Counted from the stretch's first letter, positions 49,201 through 59,964 are shown. The stretch is 64,000 bases of DNA from Symbiodinium natans (GCA_905221605.1 CAJNDS010000102.1:582501-646500); one strand, 5' to 3'. Numbers and translations are program-made. Notes: generated by a model from the letters alone, not told the origin.

Positions 49201-50244
49201 CTGCTGGCCCATTTGGAACAACGTGGGTCCAAGCAGCGCATGCTATGCGTGTTGACGTTGACATGCTTTGGCTTTGCCGCTGGCGTAAAATCTGCACGTG
49301 CTTGCCGCAGAGCTTCCCCCAGGGCTAAAGCTGCCAAATTCTGGGCGGGCCGTAAACCCTATAACCCCACAACCCTAAAACCCTAAAACCCGAAAACCCC
49401 AAACCCTATAATTACCCCTATGACCCCTCGCCCAAACCCGAAAGATCTCCTTGGTGATGTAGCTCGGCGTGACGCCCTCGCGCGTCAGCAGATCGGGGGG
49501 CACGAAGCGCCCGCCTCTCTCGGCAACTCAGGCCCTTCTGGACCCTAAGGCACCCTAAAACCTTCAAAACCCGTAAAATTTGGGATGTTCCCCCTTTTCC
49601 GAACAGTCCTTCATGGGGGGCTATCAGAGGGGGGTGCTATCATCCCTATTAAGGACTACTAGTCTTCGGGGGAACATCCCAACTTGGAACCCTCAACTAC
49701 AAAGGGATCGCGGTGTTCTACATATTAGGCCCCTCTTTGATGCCCTAAGGCCCGGAGGAGTAGACTAAAAGGAGATGCCCCAAAAAGGCGGCCCGAGACT
49801 CTCCGCACAAAAACACCAGAAAGCTTCGCCAGCTGCGCCTAGCCCAAACCAGCCGCTCGGCGCAGACGACGGGGCTCTGGAGCCTCGCGGAGGGACACGC
49901 CACTTCGGGGCTTCTTGATGAAAGGGGGGGGCCCTCCGCTGTAAGCATGGGCTTAGGGCAAAGGAAAGCTGTAGAGCTTCGGGCCGAATCAGTCGTAATC
50001 TCCGGAAATCGGAGGCCAGGCCTCCTTTGTCACAAAGGCGCACCTTGCTGGCAGTGGTGACAGTCCTGGCCGGATGTCGGGCTGAGGCTTTCTTACCCCA
50101 AACCCTATAAGATCGGTTGTGAAGGGCAGAACCGGACTTTCCCGGGACCCTAACCTCTGAGCCCTAGACCCTAGACCCTGGACCCTACTCCCTAAGGCCA
50201 GTCCTTGCACTTACGGCCGTGACGACGCCGTCTTGCTGCGCCAT
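43290..50244 (-). CDS. SulP/SLC26-type anion transporter, 5' half (membrane domain)
   Basis: Exons 1-18: 50215-50244 (MAQQDGVVTA, GTAAGT donor), 49450-49518 (FVPPDLLTREGVTPSYITK), 49095-49130 (EVLLGVTIGFAQ), 48911-48986 (VPESVAFAFLA, HAAWIMG), 48381-48457 (PGMINGATGAFAAIIATFLP), 48196-48246 (VELLFPSVMLAG), 47838-47902 (LFMLVASASNLSRFILLLPT), 47466-47537 (VMVGFCNGLAIVIGMAQL), 46991-47038, 46458-46502 (VITATSMATMEFLPK), 45695-45765 (FKVIPSSLMAILVAILIE), 45257-45332, 44589-44646, 44328-44387, 44083-44150 (GGILLCVVGSIESLMTSEA), 43815-43893 (LFAMGLGNMVSG), 43599-43629 (FLGGMGGNAM) and 43290-43334 (IGLSTINSLNGGRGR). These are SulP signatures in the correct order; the STAS half follows after intron 18. 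One small exon between 48457 and 48911 was not found. The start is uncertain: exons at 51.2-51.9 kb could extend the N-terminus. It is an integral membrane protein. Confidence 0.9.
44174..44255. repeat. M2 hairpin element, second copy
   Basis: The left arm CTGGACCCCCAAAGTATG and right arm CATATTTTGGGGGTTGAGCT are inverted. The core is the same as at 31721-31804. Both copies are in transporter introns, and TTTAGGG units abut this copy on both sides. Confidence 0.85.
44830..45130. other. AT-rich island in a transporter intron
   Basis: About 300 bases with T-rich words (TTTCTCTTCTTCG, TTTAATATTTTG, CTTATAATAAGGAC), clearly more AT-rich than everything within 10 kb and free of telomere units. 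No long frame is present. It may be a relic of inserted DNA or of a foreign element. Confidence 0.55.
45861..46200. other. Repeat-free intron segment
   Basis: A plus-strand frame of 99 codons (45861-46160) has no family resemblance. The segment lies in the transporter intron between exons 45765 and 46458. I see nothing else in it. Confidence 0.35.
46270..46800. repeat. CCCTAAA, TTTAGGG and TTTGGGG arrays around transporter exon 10
   Basis: CCCTAAA and CCCCTAAA units occupy 46270-46440. Then comes exon 46458-46502. TTTAGGG follows at 46536-46735 and pure TTTGGGG at 46745-46800. The exon is therefore bracketed by inverted telomere-type arrays. Confidence 0.95.
49580..49682. repeat. M1 inverted-repeat element, complete copy
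   Basis: Left TTGGGATGTTCCCCCTTTTC with GAACAGTCCTT, and right AAGGACTACTAGTC with GGGGGAACATCCCAA, are inverted. This is the best-preserved M1 copy, about 103 bases. Confidence 0.85.
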
Positions 50245-51044
50245 GGCAAAGAGAGATCCCAGTGAGCCGGAGATCTATGTCTATGTTTGGGCCCCAGGCT
50301 GCAAAAAAAAGAAGAACAAGTCCTGCAGTCACGACGACCCTAAAGCTACATTCCAAACCCCTTATAAATCCTTAAAACCCTAAGCCCCAAACCAAGGAAA
50401 ATGCAAAGGGTTTCGTGAGGGCCTCCCCCGTCCCAGCTTTGCAGCAGCCAAACCCTCAACCTCAACCCTCTTAGCATCCCCTTCCCCTGTCACCCATTAT
50501 CATTCTCACCAGATCAACCCCCAAGCACAGTCACGAATTCTAGGGGCCCTACGACACCGAGAGGAGGGGTTACAATTTAGGGTTGGGGGCGGAGAGCAGA
50601 GGGCGCAGTTGGTGGTTGGATTCGGAGGTCAGGGGCGCGCGCAGGGGACCTGCCCAGCATCTGCGCCTTAAAGAATTCAAGCACCACCCTCACCCCCCCA
50701 ACCCTAAATCCTAAGCTCCTAACCCCTAAACCCCAAACCGAAAACCCTAAACCCAACACGCGCCCTGCCTTGAGACTCTGTCTGTGCATGACAGAGCTCA
50801 TCGTCAGGTGCTGCATCTGCGATCTCAGCACAGCGCCTCATCGTGCACCACAGGGGAGGGGCCTAAAACCCTAAACCCAAAACCCTAAACCCTAAACCCT
50901 AAACCCTAAGCAAGATTCGACCCAAGTGGCTTTGGAGGTCTAAGGTTCGCTGTCCTAAGGGCAACTCAAAGAGGCTTCAGGCACCCAACATCAAAACCAC
51001 GGGGCCGCTTGTTGCAGGAAAAGGGAATGAAGACTTTCGGGTTT

Positions 51045-51200
51045 AGGCCTTAGGGTTTAGGGTTTAGGGTTTAGGGTTTAGGGTTTAGGGTTTAGGGTTT
51101 AGGGTTTAGGGTTTAGGGTTTAGGGTTTAGGGTTTAGGGTTTAGGGTTTGGGTTTAGGGTTTAGGGTTTAGGGCTAAGGGCTAAGGGCTTAGGGTTTAGG
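51045..51200 (+). repeat. TTTAGGG array
   Basis: About twenty near-perfect units, ending four bases left of the exon-like island at 51204-51232. Confidence 0.95.
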
Positions 51201-51203
51201 ATC

Positions 51204-51908
51204 TTGTACTTTGCGGCAAAGAGGACACCCGCCTTCAACCCCCTAACCTCACAAGCCCGCACCCCTCGCCCCGAAGGCCCCACCCTTGCGATGAGCATCA
51301 GTAGGCTGATGCTCAAGAGGGTTTCCTGGAGCGCTTTGAGGCCTTCCTGTGGATCCTTGGAGTGGAGGTTGCCTTACCCCCTAAACCCTAAACCCTAAAC
51401 CCTAAACCCTAAACCATTGCATTGTAAAGGTAAAGAATTTGAGGGCAAATTCCCTAAACCCTAAACCCTAAACCCTAAACCCTAAACCCTAAACCCTAAA
51501 CCCTATACCCCTCTTGGCGGTGCATGTCTCCAGCATTTTACCTTCACCAGCCTCGGGCTCGCTGGCTCCGGATGGTAGGATTTCCTTTTCACAAGGACCC
51601 CAATCAGGTACCCCCCCCCCCCCCACTATCGGAAACCCCCACTTGGCAAAACACCCGATGCTGCAACTGCAACGTCTGGTCGGAGCAGAAAGTCAAAACT
51701 TCAACCCCTTAAACGCTCAACGCAATCGTCGGGGTGGAAGGGCCTTGGTCAACATCGCAGCGCAAAAGCGAGAGCACTTCGGGGGATGTTTGGAGCACCC
51801 GGCGGGCGAAACCTGGCAAGCCTGAGCCGAGCCACTCCACTGCGCCGTGCGGACGTCCTCCGGCGCATCGGGCCCCAAGGCCAGCTTCCCGAGGCCACTG
51901 GCGCTCTC
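51204..51908 (-). CDS. Three exons upstream of the transporter start, unassigned
   Basis: 51822-51908 (ESASGLGKLALGPDAPEDV), 51284-51355 (GLKALQETLLSISLLMLIAR, hydrophobic) and about 51204-51232 (AGVLFAAKYK) are minus-strand, open and in consistent phase 0. The region in front of the transporter Met can be read open as ISGSLGSLFAMAQQDG, in phase. These exons could therefore be an N-terminal extension of the transporter, or the end of another membrane protein. A possible further exon is near 52205-52255 (PLVRIPFFDGIAVRG). Confidence 0.45.
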
Positions 51909-52009
51909 CTCGGTTCTTTTGGTGTTGTTTTTTAGGGTTTAGGGTTTAGGGTTTAGGGTTTAGGGTTTAGGGTTGAGGGTGTATAGGGTTTAGTGTTGGG
52001 GAGGGGGTT

Positions 52010-53600
52010 GGGAGTCCATGGGGCACAGCTGGAGGGGCTTTGTGACTGCCGAAGATGCGTGCAGCTGCATCCTTTTCTTGATCAGGATTGGCATTTTGCC
52101 GGCGGTCTTAAGTTATGTCGCCAAAACACACTCACACTGCATCGCTCTGTGCCAGGGCGCAAGTTGACAGAGGGAGAGGCAGAGTTTGGGCTGGTAGAGC
52201 TGGCGGGACCTCGGACTGCGATCCCGTCGAAGAACGGAATGCGGACCAAGGGCTCTCTTGAAGGGTTTAGGGTTCAGGGTTCAGGGTTCAGGGTTTAGGG
52301 TTTTGGGTTTAGGGTCCGGGGACTCTCATCCAGCGTGACAAGGCGTTCTGAGTTCTGGCTTTGGATCCTTATGGTGCTACAGGTTTGTGCCTTTCGGGCT
52401 GGGTTTGCAGGACCGCGGGTGCTGGATTGAGTAGCCATATACACAATGCAAAACCAAAAAAAGAGAGAAACGAGTTCAGAAAGAAAACGTCGGCCCGGTG
52501 TTTTCCCAAGGCTCTGGCCCTTCGTCCATCTTCAGCTCCAGCTCATGCGGGCCGAGCTCGGCCCCTGTGTTCAGGGCTTACTGGCTTGGAGGAGCGATGC
52601 AGGAGCCCACGTAATGGACAACGTCATCCCCCGAATCATCCTAAAAGAATATATGCAGATTACTATACATATATGCATAAGATGCATATTACTATACATA
52701 TATAAATATCAAAGGGTGAGTTCTCTGTGTTATGGTCCCTTTTGGGGGTTCCTATGATAAGGCGGCCCCTAAATATTGCAGGGTTCCCAAGAGGGAGACC
52801 ATACTTTAGAGAACTGACCAGAACAGGCGGCTGAGGGGTGAGGCCTGCAGGGTTTTAGGGTTCAGGGATTCGGGCTTGCAGTGAACTCGGGGCGTGGGGC
52901 CTGGAGGAATGCTTTTGGGGTTTCGAGCTCTGGGGTTTTTGGAGGACTTCGAGCTGAGGATTTTGGGGAGTCTAGGTTCAGGGGGCTTAGGTCGAAGGGC
53001 CACTCTGACACACAGGGCCCCTGTAGCCATGGACTCTCCGACCACAGTGATGCAGCTTCAACCCCCCTCCGCTTCCCGTAATCCGCCAAGTCTCCCTCCA
53101 GGCCAGGCGTGTCCAGCGTCAGCCAGGTCCTTACGAGAAGCAAAGCTTCGGGACCTCCATCATTCCCTGTGGGTACCCCGCCACACTCCCCGCCCCCCTT
53201 TCCCATAGTCCCAACACGGAAGAGCCCAAACTTTGCCGGCTTGAGCTCACTGGGCCCCCCAGCTGGTACAGCATGCTCAAACTCAGGGCCCGGAGGGCGC
53301 TAAGCGGTAGCCTCGCAGACTTGAGGGAGTGCCCTCAGGAGGCTATGGGCGTTCTGGGTTTCAGGCTGCTTAGTTGGGCGCCCTGAGGGAGCTTAGGGTG
53401 AACTGCCCCTTAGTGTCTTGGAGCTTTCATGGCTGTAGTTGCCGCATGGGTGTTCGCGCTCATCACAGTTCGAGTTTTCCTACCACAACACTTTACAACG
53501 TGCCGAAGCTGACGACCCTCAACCTCAAACCCTAACCCTGATGTATTTCTAAGCCCTAAGCCCTACGCCCTAAACCCTATAAACCCTGATGTAACTCTAA
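52010..53600. other. Mostly unique block, no recognised gene
   Basis: Few telomere-type units (52260-52320). Frames of 60-115 codons on both strands overlap and are not recognisable. About 52640-52705 has an AT-rich direct repeat (TTACTATACATATAT). G-rich words (GGGGTTT, GGCTTAGG) recur at 52850-53000. Confidence 0.4.
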
Positions 53601-53608
53601 ACCCCCGG

Positions 53609-55125
53609 TCAGGCGGACCTCAGCTCCCCCAGCAGTCGGCGCCGGGCGGCGTCCGTGCGCGCCGCCTCCTCGTCCGGCGCGGCCTCGGGCCAGGGGTTGT
53701 TTAGGGTTTAGGATTCAGGGTGTTTGGTTCAGGGTTTGGGGGTTTGGGGGTTTAGGGGGTTGAGGGGGGTTTAGGGGGTTTAGGGGGTTTAGGGGGTTTA
53801 GGGGGCTTAAAGGGCTTAGCGTTTAGGGTTGAGAGTGCCCGTGAACTGGGGACATCGGCCCACGCCCGGATCTGCAGCACGGAGTCCGCCCTGGCCGACC
53901 TGCCGCTGGCGCTTGAGATGGTTCCCTGGGCATCCCCAAGTTGCCTTACCGGGATGCTTCTTTGTAGGGAATGGGGGAAAATTGGGTAGCCTACATAATC
54001 CCCTTAGAGGGTATATAGAAGGGGATAGAGGGTACCTCGTTCCCTCATTGCCCTACGCAGAACCAGCAAGTTAAGTGGATGTAGGGCTCCAGGCAAAAAA
54101 CCAAGCCCCAATCAAGTCTAGGGATTTGGGGCTTCGGGTTCTTTAGGAAGAAAGCATACACCCTTTCGACCTAAAACCCTAAACCCTAACCCCTAAACCC
54201 CACGCCCTACACCCTACACCCTACACGGCCCTGCACCCTAAACCCTCAACCCTAAACCCTGAACCCTAAACCCTAAACCCTAAACCCTAAACCCTGGCCT
54301 CAACTGCCAGGCCGTGCCCGGGGCCGTGAGCTTCTCAGGATCCGAGCGCCTGGCACCCAAATGAAAAGACGAAAAGCGAAGTGGTGGTTCGAAGACTCAC
54401 AGAAACAAAGGTGGGCTGATGGATCTTTGCCCCAAACCCCAATCCCTGAACCCTAATTGGGGCTTGGAGTCTGCAACTTCGGGATGGGCCGTAGGGTTCG
54501 GATCATGACCCTCTGCTGCAGGAGAAGAGAACCCGTAGGCCCTGAAACCCGTACAAAGACAACCCGCAGGCCCTGCATGCTCTCAGAGCGTCCTATCCAC
54601 CCAATTTCACCAAAGAGACGCCCCTCCGCAAAGCCCCGCCCCCCCCCCCCCGGGGCTTCTGGTCGCGCAGGGACACGAAGACCTGCTCACCCGGGCTCAT
54701 ATCCAGGCCGCGCGCCTCTTCTTGGAGCTTTGGGTAGAAGGTGACGGGCCTTGAGGGCCTGTTTCTAGCTCTCAGGGGTCCGGATTGGCCGATTTTTGTT
54801 GGCAGGGCCTTTCGTAAGGAAGAATGCCCTACTGAAGGTCTTGGCCAAGGGGATGTCGAGTTAAGGCCAATATTGCCTGTTTTGTTATGACGATGATTCT
54901 TCCTAATACCATTATATGGGAGTTTACGAAAATAAGGGACCCCTAGAATCGACCCCTAAATAGCAGGGTTCCCTTATAGTAAGGAACCCCAAAATAAGGC
55001 ACCCCTGATGTCGGGAAACAATCATAATATCATGACCTGCTAAAGCTGTGGGTGGTCTTGAAGGGCCCCGCCTCGTGGCAAAGGATGACCAGGTCCACAT
55101 CCGGCGGGTCTCCGAAAGCGCAGGA
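53609..55125 (-). CDS. Unknown protein, 3' exons with stop
   Basis: Minus-strand exons at about 55043-55125 (AFGDPPDVDLVILCHEAG), 54655-54738 (LQEEARGLDMSPGEQVFVSL), 54308-54350 (DPEKLTAPGTAWQ), 53865-53905 (VGQGGLRAADPG) and 53609-53683 (AAPDEEAARTDAARRRLLGE), ending in TGA. Acceptors are AG/G. I do not recognise the family. The last exon predicts a charged helical C-terminus. The upstream part of the gene was not found. It lies inside the proposed 42-kb kinase intron. Confidence 0.5.
53700..53830 (+). repeat. TTTAGGGGG variant array
   Basis: Eight- and nine-base G-rich units (GGTTTAGGG, GGGTTTGG) right of the last exon of the unknown gene. Confidence 0.8.
53953..54067. repeat. M3 inverted-repeat element
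   Basis: Left TGCTTCTTTGTAGGGAATGG and right CCTCATTGCCCTACGCAGAA are imperfect inverted copies. The core CCCCTTAGAGGGTATATAG resembles the copies at 5624 and 34403. Confidence 0.65.
54921..55019. repeat. M4 inverted-repeat element
   Basis: Begins AGTTTACGAAAATAAGGGAC and ends AAGGCACCCCTGATGTCGGG. The internal words GGGTTCCCTTATAGTAAGG and AACCCCAAAATAAGG are shared in form with 34197-34280. Confidence 0.5.
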
Positions 55126-55139
55126 CTGTCAGGGGAAAT

Positions 55140-55470
55140 TGGGGGTTTAGGGTTTAGGGTTTAGGGTTTAGGGTTTAGGGTTTTGGGTTTTGGGTTTAGG
55201 GTATAGGGTATAGGGTTTAGGGTTTAGGGTTTAGGGTTTAGGGTTTAGGGTTTAGGGTTTAGGGTTTAGGGTTTAGGGTTTAGGGTTTAGGGTTTAGGGT
55301 TTAGGGGCCTCGAGTTGATGGGGCTGAGACTGGGTTTAGGGTCAAAGGGTTTAAGGGTTCTAGGGTTTCATGGATCAGGATTCAGGGTTTTGGCTTAGTG
55401 TTTTTGGTTGAGGGTTTAGCGTTCTTGGTTTAGGGTTTAGGGTTTAGGGTTTAGGGTTTAGGGTTTAGGG
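55140..55470 (+). repeat. Long TTTAGGG arrays
   Basis: Near-perfect units at 55140-55305 and again at about 55430-55470, right of the unknown-gene exon. Confidence 0.95.
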
Positions 55471-55479
55471 TTCGGGCTT

Positions 55480-57100
55480 GTTCTCTGCGGTCTCAACAGC
55501 GAGGACGAGGGCGCGCCTCGCGCGAGATGCCAAACAAGCCGAGGAAGCCGCCTTTGGGGCATAAAAGTTACCCTGCTTTTGGGTTTAGGGTTTAGGGTTT
55601 AGAGTTTGGGAGTTTGGGAGTTTAGGAGTTTAGGAGTTTAGGAGTTTAAGGTTCGGGGTGTAGGCTTCCCAGCTGCGTGGTTTGAGCTTCAGGCTGGGGG
55701 TTTGGGGGGTGGGGCGGCCTCCCCCGCCCCCGCCCCCCTCCGCCCCTCGTTTGAGCGCCCGCAGCCCCAAGCCCCTAAACCCTAAACCCCAAAACCCTAA
55801 ACCTCAAACCAGTTCTTGGAAGGGCTCCAAAAAGGCTCCGAGCGACCCGAAACCCTGCAGCCGAGGGTTTCTGGCGCTCATCAGTTTTAGCAACGTTGTG
55901 GTCCATCTACTAGTGCCCTCAACAGCCATACTATGCTTTATTCCAGCTATCCTCATCCTGTGGGTTAGTCAACAGTACCATTAAATCACTAGCTCTCGTC
56001 AGCATTAGGCCATGAACTGTGGGGAAGCCCTGAGGCAAAAATCCGGGGGCCCGCGCTGTTCGTGGCCTGTGCAGCGCCGCCCGCACTGGGCATCGCTGGC
56101 CTAGGGGGGTCGGGGCTTAGGTGGTCTTAGGGGCCGAGAAGTGTAGGAGGTTTAGGGATGGTTGAGGGTTTGGGCTTCTGGGGTTTCCAACAATCGCGTT
56201 TCTCCCATCTGGAGTCGAGCTTTGGGTCTCAAGGCTTGGCAGCTCAGCGCCTCACCGCCGACACGCCACTTGCTCTAGCACCCGAGGCCTGAACCCCAAC
56301 TCAGCCCTTAGCATGAATCCGACAGCCCCTAAACCCTAAACCCTCAATCCCAAACCCCCAAAGTCCCCTAAATTAAAGGCCTCACCGAGCTCCCTGCAGC
56401 TCAGCTCGAAGCCATGAGGCCCTACAGACCCTCTGAGGTTGAGTCTTATTTTGAAAGGGCTTAGAGTTGAGGGTTTAGGGCTTGTAGAGGGCTTTTGGTT
56501 TAGGGCTTAGGGATTCGAGCTGGGAAGCTTGTTGAGTAGGCTTCGGGGTTTGGGAGGGATCGAGGGCACAGGGAAAGAAGGGAACGTAGGGGGAGGGTGG
56601 CATATCAGGACGTGTTGGGTCCAAAGGCGCACTGCTCTTGGAACCTCCGGAGAGAGATCCCTGATGAAACCGAATGTCTGGGGGCGGCATCATGCTTGTA
56701 ATTGCGAATCTCCTGCCGTTACTCTCCTTGCTACTGGCCACAGCGGCCAGGTGGTGAAAGACTCGTGGCTCGTGCTCTTCGTTGCCATGGGACTAAGACA
56801 GCTTGAGGTCAGCTGCGGCCTGAAGCCACCGATTCACAAGTTCTTTCTCTGCCACCTGCCGAAGGACCCAACCACTCACCCCCCCAACACCCTAAAGCCC
56901 TGAAGCCCTGAAGCCCCAGAGCCCTACAGCCCTAAACCCCTAAACCCCTAAACCCCTAAACCCCTAAACCCCTAAACCCTGAAAAACCCCTAAACCCCCA
57001 AAGCCCCCAACTCCCAGACCCTCACACCCATAAACCCCATAGACCCATGAACCCCTAACTCCCCAAAGCCCTAGACCAAACCCCAAACCCTGTCCACCCC
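55480..57100. other. Unassigned stretch
   Basis: One minus-strand island at about 55490-55550 could be an exon (RARRALVLAVETAEN). Frames of 60-124 codons elsewhere overlap and are not recognisable. From 56890 to 57080 the sequence is C-rich low complexity (CCCCTAAA, AAGCCCTG). Nothing else was identified. Confidence 0.4.
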
Positions 57101-57143
57101 CGAAGCCCCCGGTGGCGCCACTCGTGCCCAGGCGGAGGCCCAC

Positions 57144-57486
57144 CTTTTGAGTGGCAGTAGGCCACCGCAGCGAGCGTGTGCTGCATCACCTCCAGCTTGG
57201 GGTTGAGGGTTTAGGGTTTGGGGTTTAGGGGTTAGGGTTTAGGCGGTTTAGGGTTTAGGGTTTAGGGTTTAGGGTTTAGGGTTTAGGGTTTAGGGTTTAG
57301 GGTTTAGGGTTTAGGGTTTAGGGTTTAGGGTTTAGGGTTTAGGGTTTAGGGTTTAGGGTTTAGGGTTTAGTTTAGGATCCAATTCGTCGGGACCTCGCAG
57401 GCGGAAATGTTGAGTCTGGGCCCTGCCTTGGCACACCACTGCTCCCACTGGTGCGCGTCGCGGGTCATGGGGTTCTTCACGGCTTC
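57144..57486 (-). CDS. Protein kinase (CAMK/CDPK-like): alphaE helix exons
   Basis: Exon 57427-57486 gives NPMTRDAHQWEQWCAK. Exon 57144-57189 gives VMQHTLAAVAYCHSKG, which is the alphaE helix that directly precedes the catalytic loop in CAMK-group kinases (consensus AVxYCHxxG before HRDLKPEN). The second exon ends in phase 1 with a GT donor. No catalytic loop follows within the next 40 kb of the gene strand. The next exon that fits in sequence and phase is 14856-14906 (VMHKDLKPEN). The implied intron is 14907-57143, about 42 kb, and contains several other genes. The N-lobe with the glycine loop and the VAIK lysine was not found and should lie further upstream. The alternative is a second, truncated kinase gene. 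Confidence 0.72.
57203..57372 (+). repeat. TTTAGGG array in the kinase intron
   Basis: Over twenty near-perfect units right of exon 57144-57189, on its acceptor side. Confidence 0.95.
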
Positions 57487-57489
57487 CTG

Positions 57490-59690
57490 CGAGTGCGGCA
57501 GGGTTCGAGTGAAGGGGGCACGGCTTACGGGACTTGGATTGGCGTCACCACTTGCTTGGGTTGCAAGGGATGTCTACCTCAGCCTTGAGGGTCCCAAGAC
57601 TTGAGGTTCTTAGCATGGGAGACTCAAGCCAAATCCGAATCCCTAAATCCGAACTTTCTGAAAGCCAACCAGCCACAGAACCGCTCCCGAACGAGCAGGG
57701 CCCTTCGTTTTGAGGCGGGCGCTTGCCGTGGTGTCTGGGATTTGAGATTTGCTGCCGCCGGACCCCGGAGTTGGGTCGCCTGGCAGGGGACCTGCTCTTC
57801 TCAAACCCGTTCGACGACCCTAAAGCACCATCCAATGCTGACTCCCAACAACATCTCGAGCTGTAGAAGCTGACGGCACATGTCGGCTGATCCTCTGTAC
57901 CAGGCTCCGACTCCCGGGAGTCCAAAAGCGGGCATGGTGCCTAGATTACTGCGGGGGGCCATGGGGGATGCTGAATCACACTTCGAGCAGTTTTTGTCGA
58001 TGTGGGTTGAGGGTTCTTGTGGGATTTGGAGTGTGAAGGTATCGGCCACAGGGCCGGCCACACACCCTGAGATTCGCGCCCTTAACGGACGCGCAGCTGG
58101 GCGCTTGCTTCCAAGCTGTCCCTCCCCCACCGCATCGCGCTCGACGCAGCAGGCTGCCCCCTTTTAAACTACGGGGGGGCTGGCTTCTCACTGAAGCTCT
58201 CTGAAGCCCCTAACACCCGAACACAAAAACCGCAAATTTAAACTCACTTTGGGTTCAGAATTGCATAGGGTTCACAAGTGTAAACAAGAGCACCACGCAG
58301 TTGCACAATGTTGCCACCCTAAACTCCCCAATCCTAGCCCCAAAACATTACACGAGTACCCTCTGCCTGCTTGGTCTCCCCCCGCGTTGCAGTGAGGTGC
58401 TGCAGGGCCCGTCCCAGAGTGGGGCGCTGGGCAAATCCGGACGTGTTTGGTCACCGAACCAGCCAAAAATGGGGTGGGTTTGTCCGAAAATCTGCGGCTT
58501 CCTCGAATGACGGTGAGCGCTTGGGCTCATAGCCAGAATCCACTTTCATTGGTTAGGGCTCCAAAGGCTCGTTGGAAACCGCCTTGTATTTCGGAAATCC
58601 CGAGGGATTTGCATGCCCTGTGTGAGCCAGTTGGCTTTCACGGCATGTCCCAACATTATCTCGACAGACAAATCGAGACAGCGCTGGGGCCTCACACCTT
58701 GTCAGGCACCGATGGCGCTTTAAAATCGCCAGGAAGTCAAGACTAAACCAACCCGGAGATGCTTGCAGCGACAACACGGACAAATGTTGGACAAGCACGG
58801 ACAAGCACGGACAAACGCGGAGACAAAGACGGGCAAAACGTGCCTGCAAAAAAGGCTGAGGCAAGGAAGAAATTGGCCACGGCTCACGAAGATGTGGCTG
58901 CACAGGTTAAACAGGGAGAGCCCGCGGCGCAAGAGTGGAACAGGGGTATTGCGGCCGCCGAAACGGCCTGCGCCAGCGGTCCCAGCAAAAGAGCCTCAAG
59001 ATGATGTGTGGGCGGAGCTTTCAGAAGAAGCCTGGGCCTGGGGCCTTGTTTTGCTCAGGGGCAAACACACCTCCCTCAAAACCATTGGGACCGCTTCCGC
59101 GTCATGTCTCATCGGTCCGACTCACCCTCCTTGCCCCAGTTCCAGGGCAGGTTCTCCGACGGCATGTCCTGGGGCTCAAGGCCGAGGGCTTCAGAAGGGT
59201 TTTGGGGTTTAGGGTTAAGGGTTTAGGGTATATAGGGTTTAGGGTTTCGGGTTTAGGGTTTAGGGTTTAGGGTTTAGGGTTTAGGGTTCACGAGTCTCAA
59301 GGGGCGAGTCCTTCACCACGTTGGCGCCGATGACCAGAGCGCCTCCTGGGCATGCGCGCGGGGATTCTCTCGAACTCCCCTCTCTGAAAGAGCCCTGCAA
59401 CTTACAGGGGCGCCCCTGAGTTCCAGGCGCCCCTGAACTCCGAACATTCAGACTCTCCCATCAACTCTCTTCATCTGCTGGTTCTTTGCTCTGCGCCTCA
59501 GGCTGAGGGTTTCAGGGCTCTTTCGAGTTTTGGGTATACGGCGCTGGAGCCGAACCCCCACACCCTCAAACCCAAAAACCTGGAAACCCTCTAAGCCTTT
59601 CACCAACAGCCCTTAAGCCTTAAGGCCCTTAAGGCCCTTAAGGCCCTTAAGGCCCTTGAGGCCCTCAAAGGCCCCGAACTCCGAAAATTC
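57490..59690. other. Mostly unique stretch, one possible exon
   Basis: A minus-strand island at about 59300-59345 (GGALVIGANVVKDSP) has an AG/G acceptor and may be an exon. A TTTAGGG array is at 59200-59290. Frames of 60-149 codons on both strands between 57545 and 59200 overlap and are not recognisable. AGGCCCTTA units repeat at about 59620-59665. The missing kinase N-lobe exons might be here, but I could not identify a glycine loop. Confidence 0.4.
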
Positions 59691-59694
59691 TGGG

Positions 59695-59952
59695 TCATGA
59701 TGAAGTCAGAGATCCGACGGCGTCCACTGCCGAGAAGGGCTCGTTGATCCTGAGCGCAGAGGCCCACTGAAGGGGCTGCTTCGGCTTGGTGCTTAGGGTC
59801 TGAGGACCTGGGGGGTTTAGGGTACGGGGGGCAACCAAAGGGAGACAGGAAACCAAACAGTCAACCCCAGAAGAAGCCCTTAAGTTCCCCGGACCAACCA
59901 CAAACCAAACCCAAAAGACCAAGCACTCTTTTCTCACTAAGTGCATCGTCAT
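59695..59952 (-). CDS. Open frame starting at a possible spliced-leader relic
   Basis: The minus-strand frame starts MTMHL directly after the sequence TTTTGGCTCAAG. A GTGAGA donor follows MTMHL, so the first exon may be only 15 bases. A downstream island in the same frame (INEPFSAVDAVGSL, about 59705-59738) has a TCAG/G acceptor. No family was recognised. It could be the 5' end of the kinase gene or of another gene. Confidence 0.35.
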   Translation of the reverse strand: MTMHLVRKECLVFWVWFVVGPGNLRASSGVDCLVSCLPLVAPRTLNPPGPQTLSTKPKQPLQWASALRINEPFSAVDAVGSLTSS

Positions 59953-59964
59953 CTTGAGCCAAAA
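59953..59964 (-). other. Possible relict of the dinoflagellate spliced leader
   Basis: The minus strand reads TTTTGGCTCAAG immediately before an ATG. These twelve bases equal the 3' end of the known dinoflagellate trans-spliced leader (ending ATTTTGGCTCAAG). Upstream of them only a T run continues, so the 5' part of the leader is absent. Relict leaders in genomic DNA mark re-inserted cDNA in this group. Confidence 0.45.
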
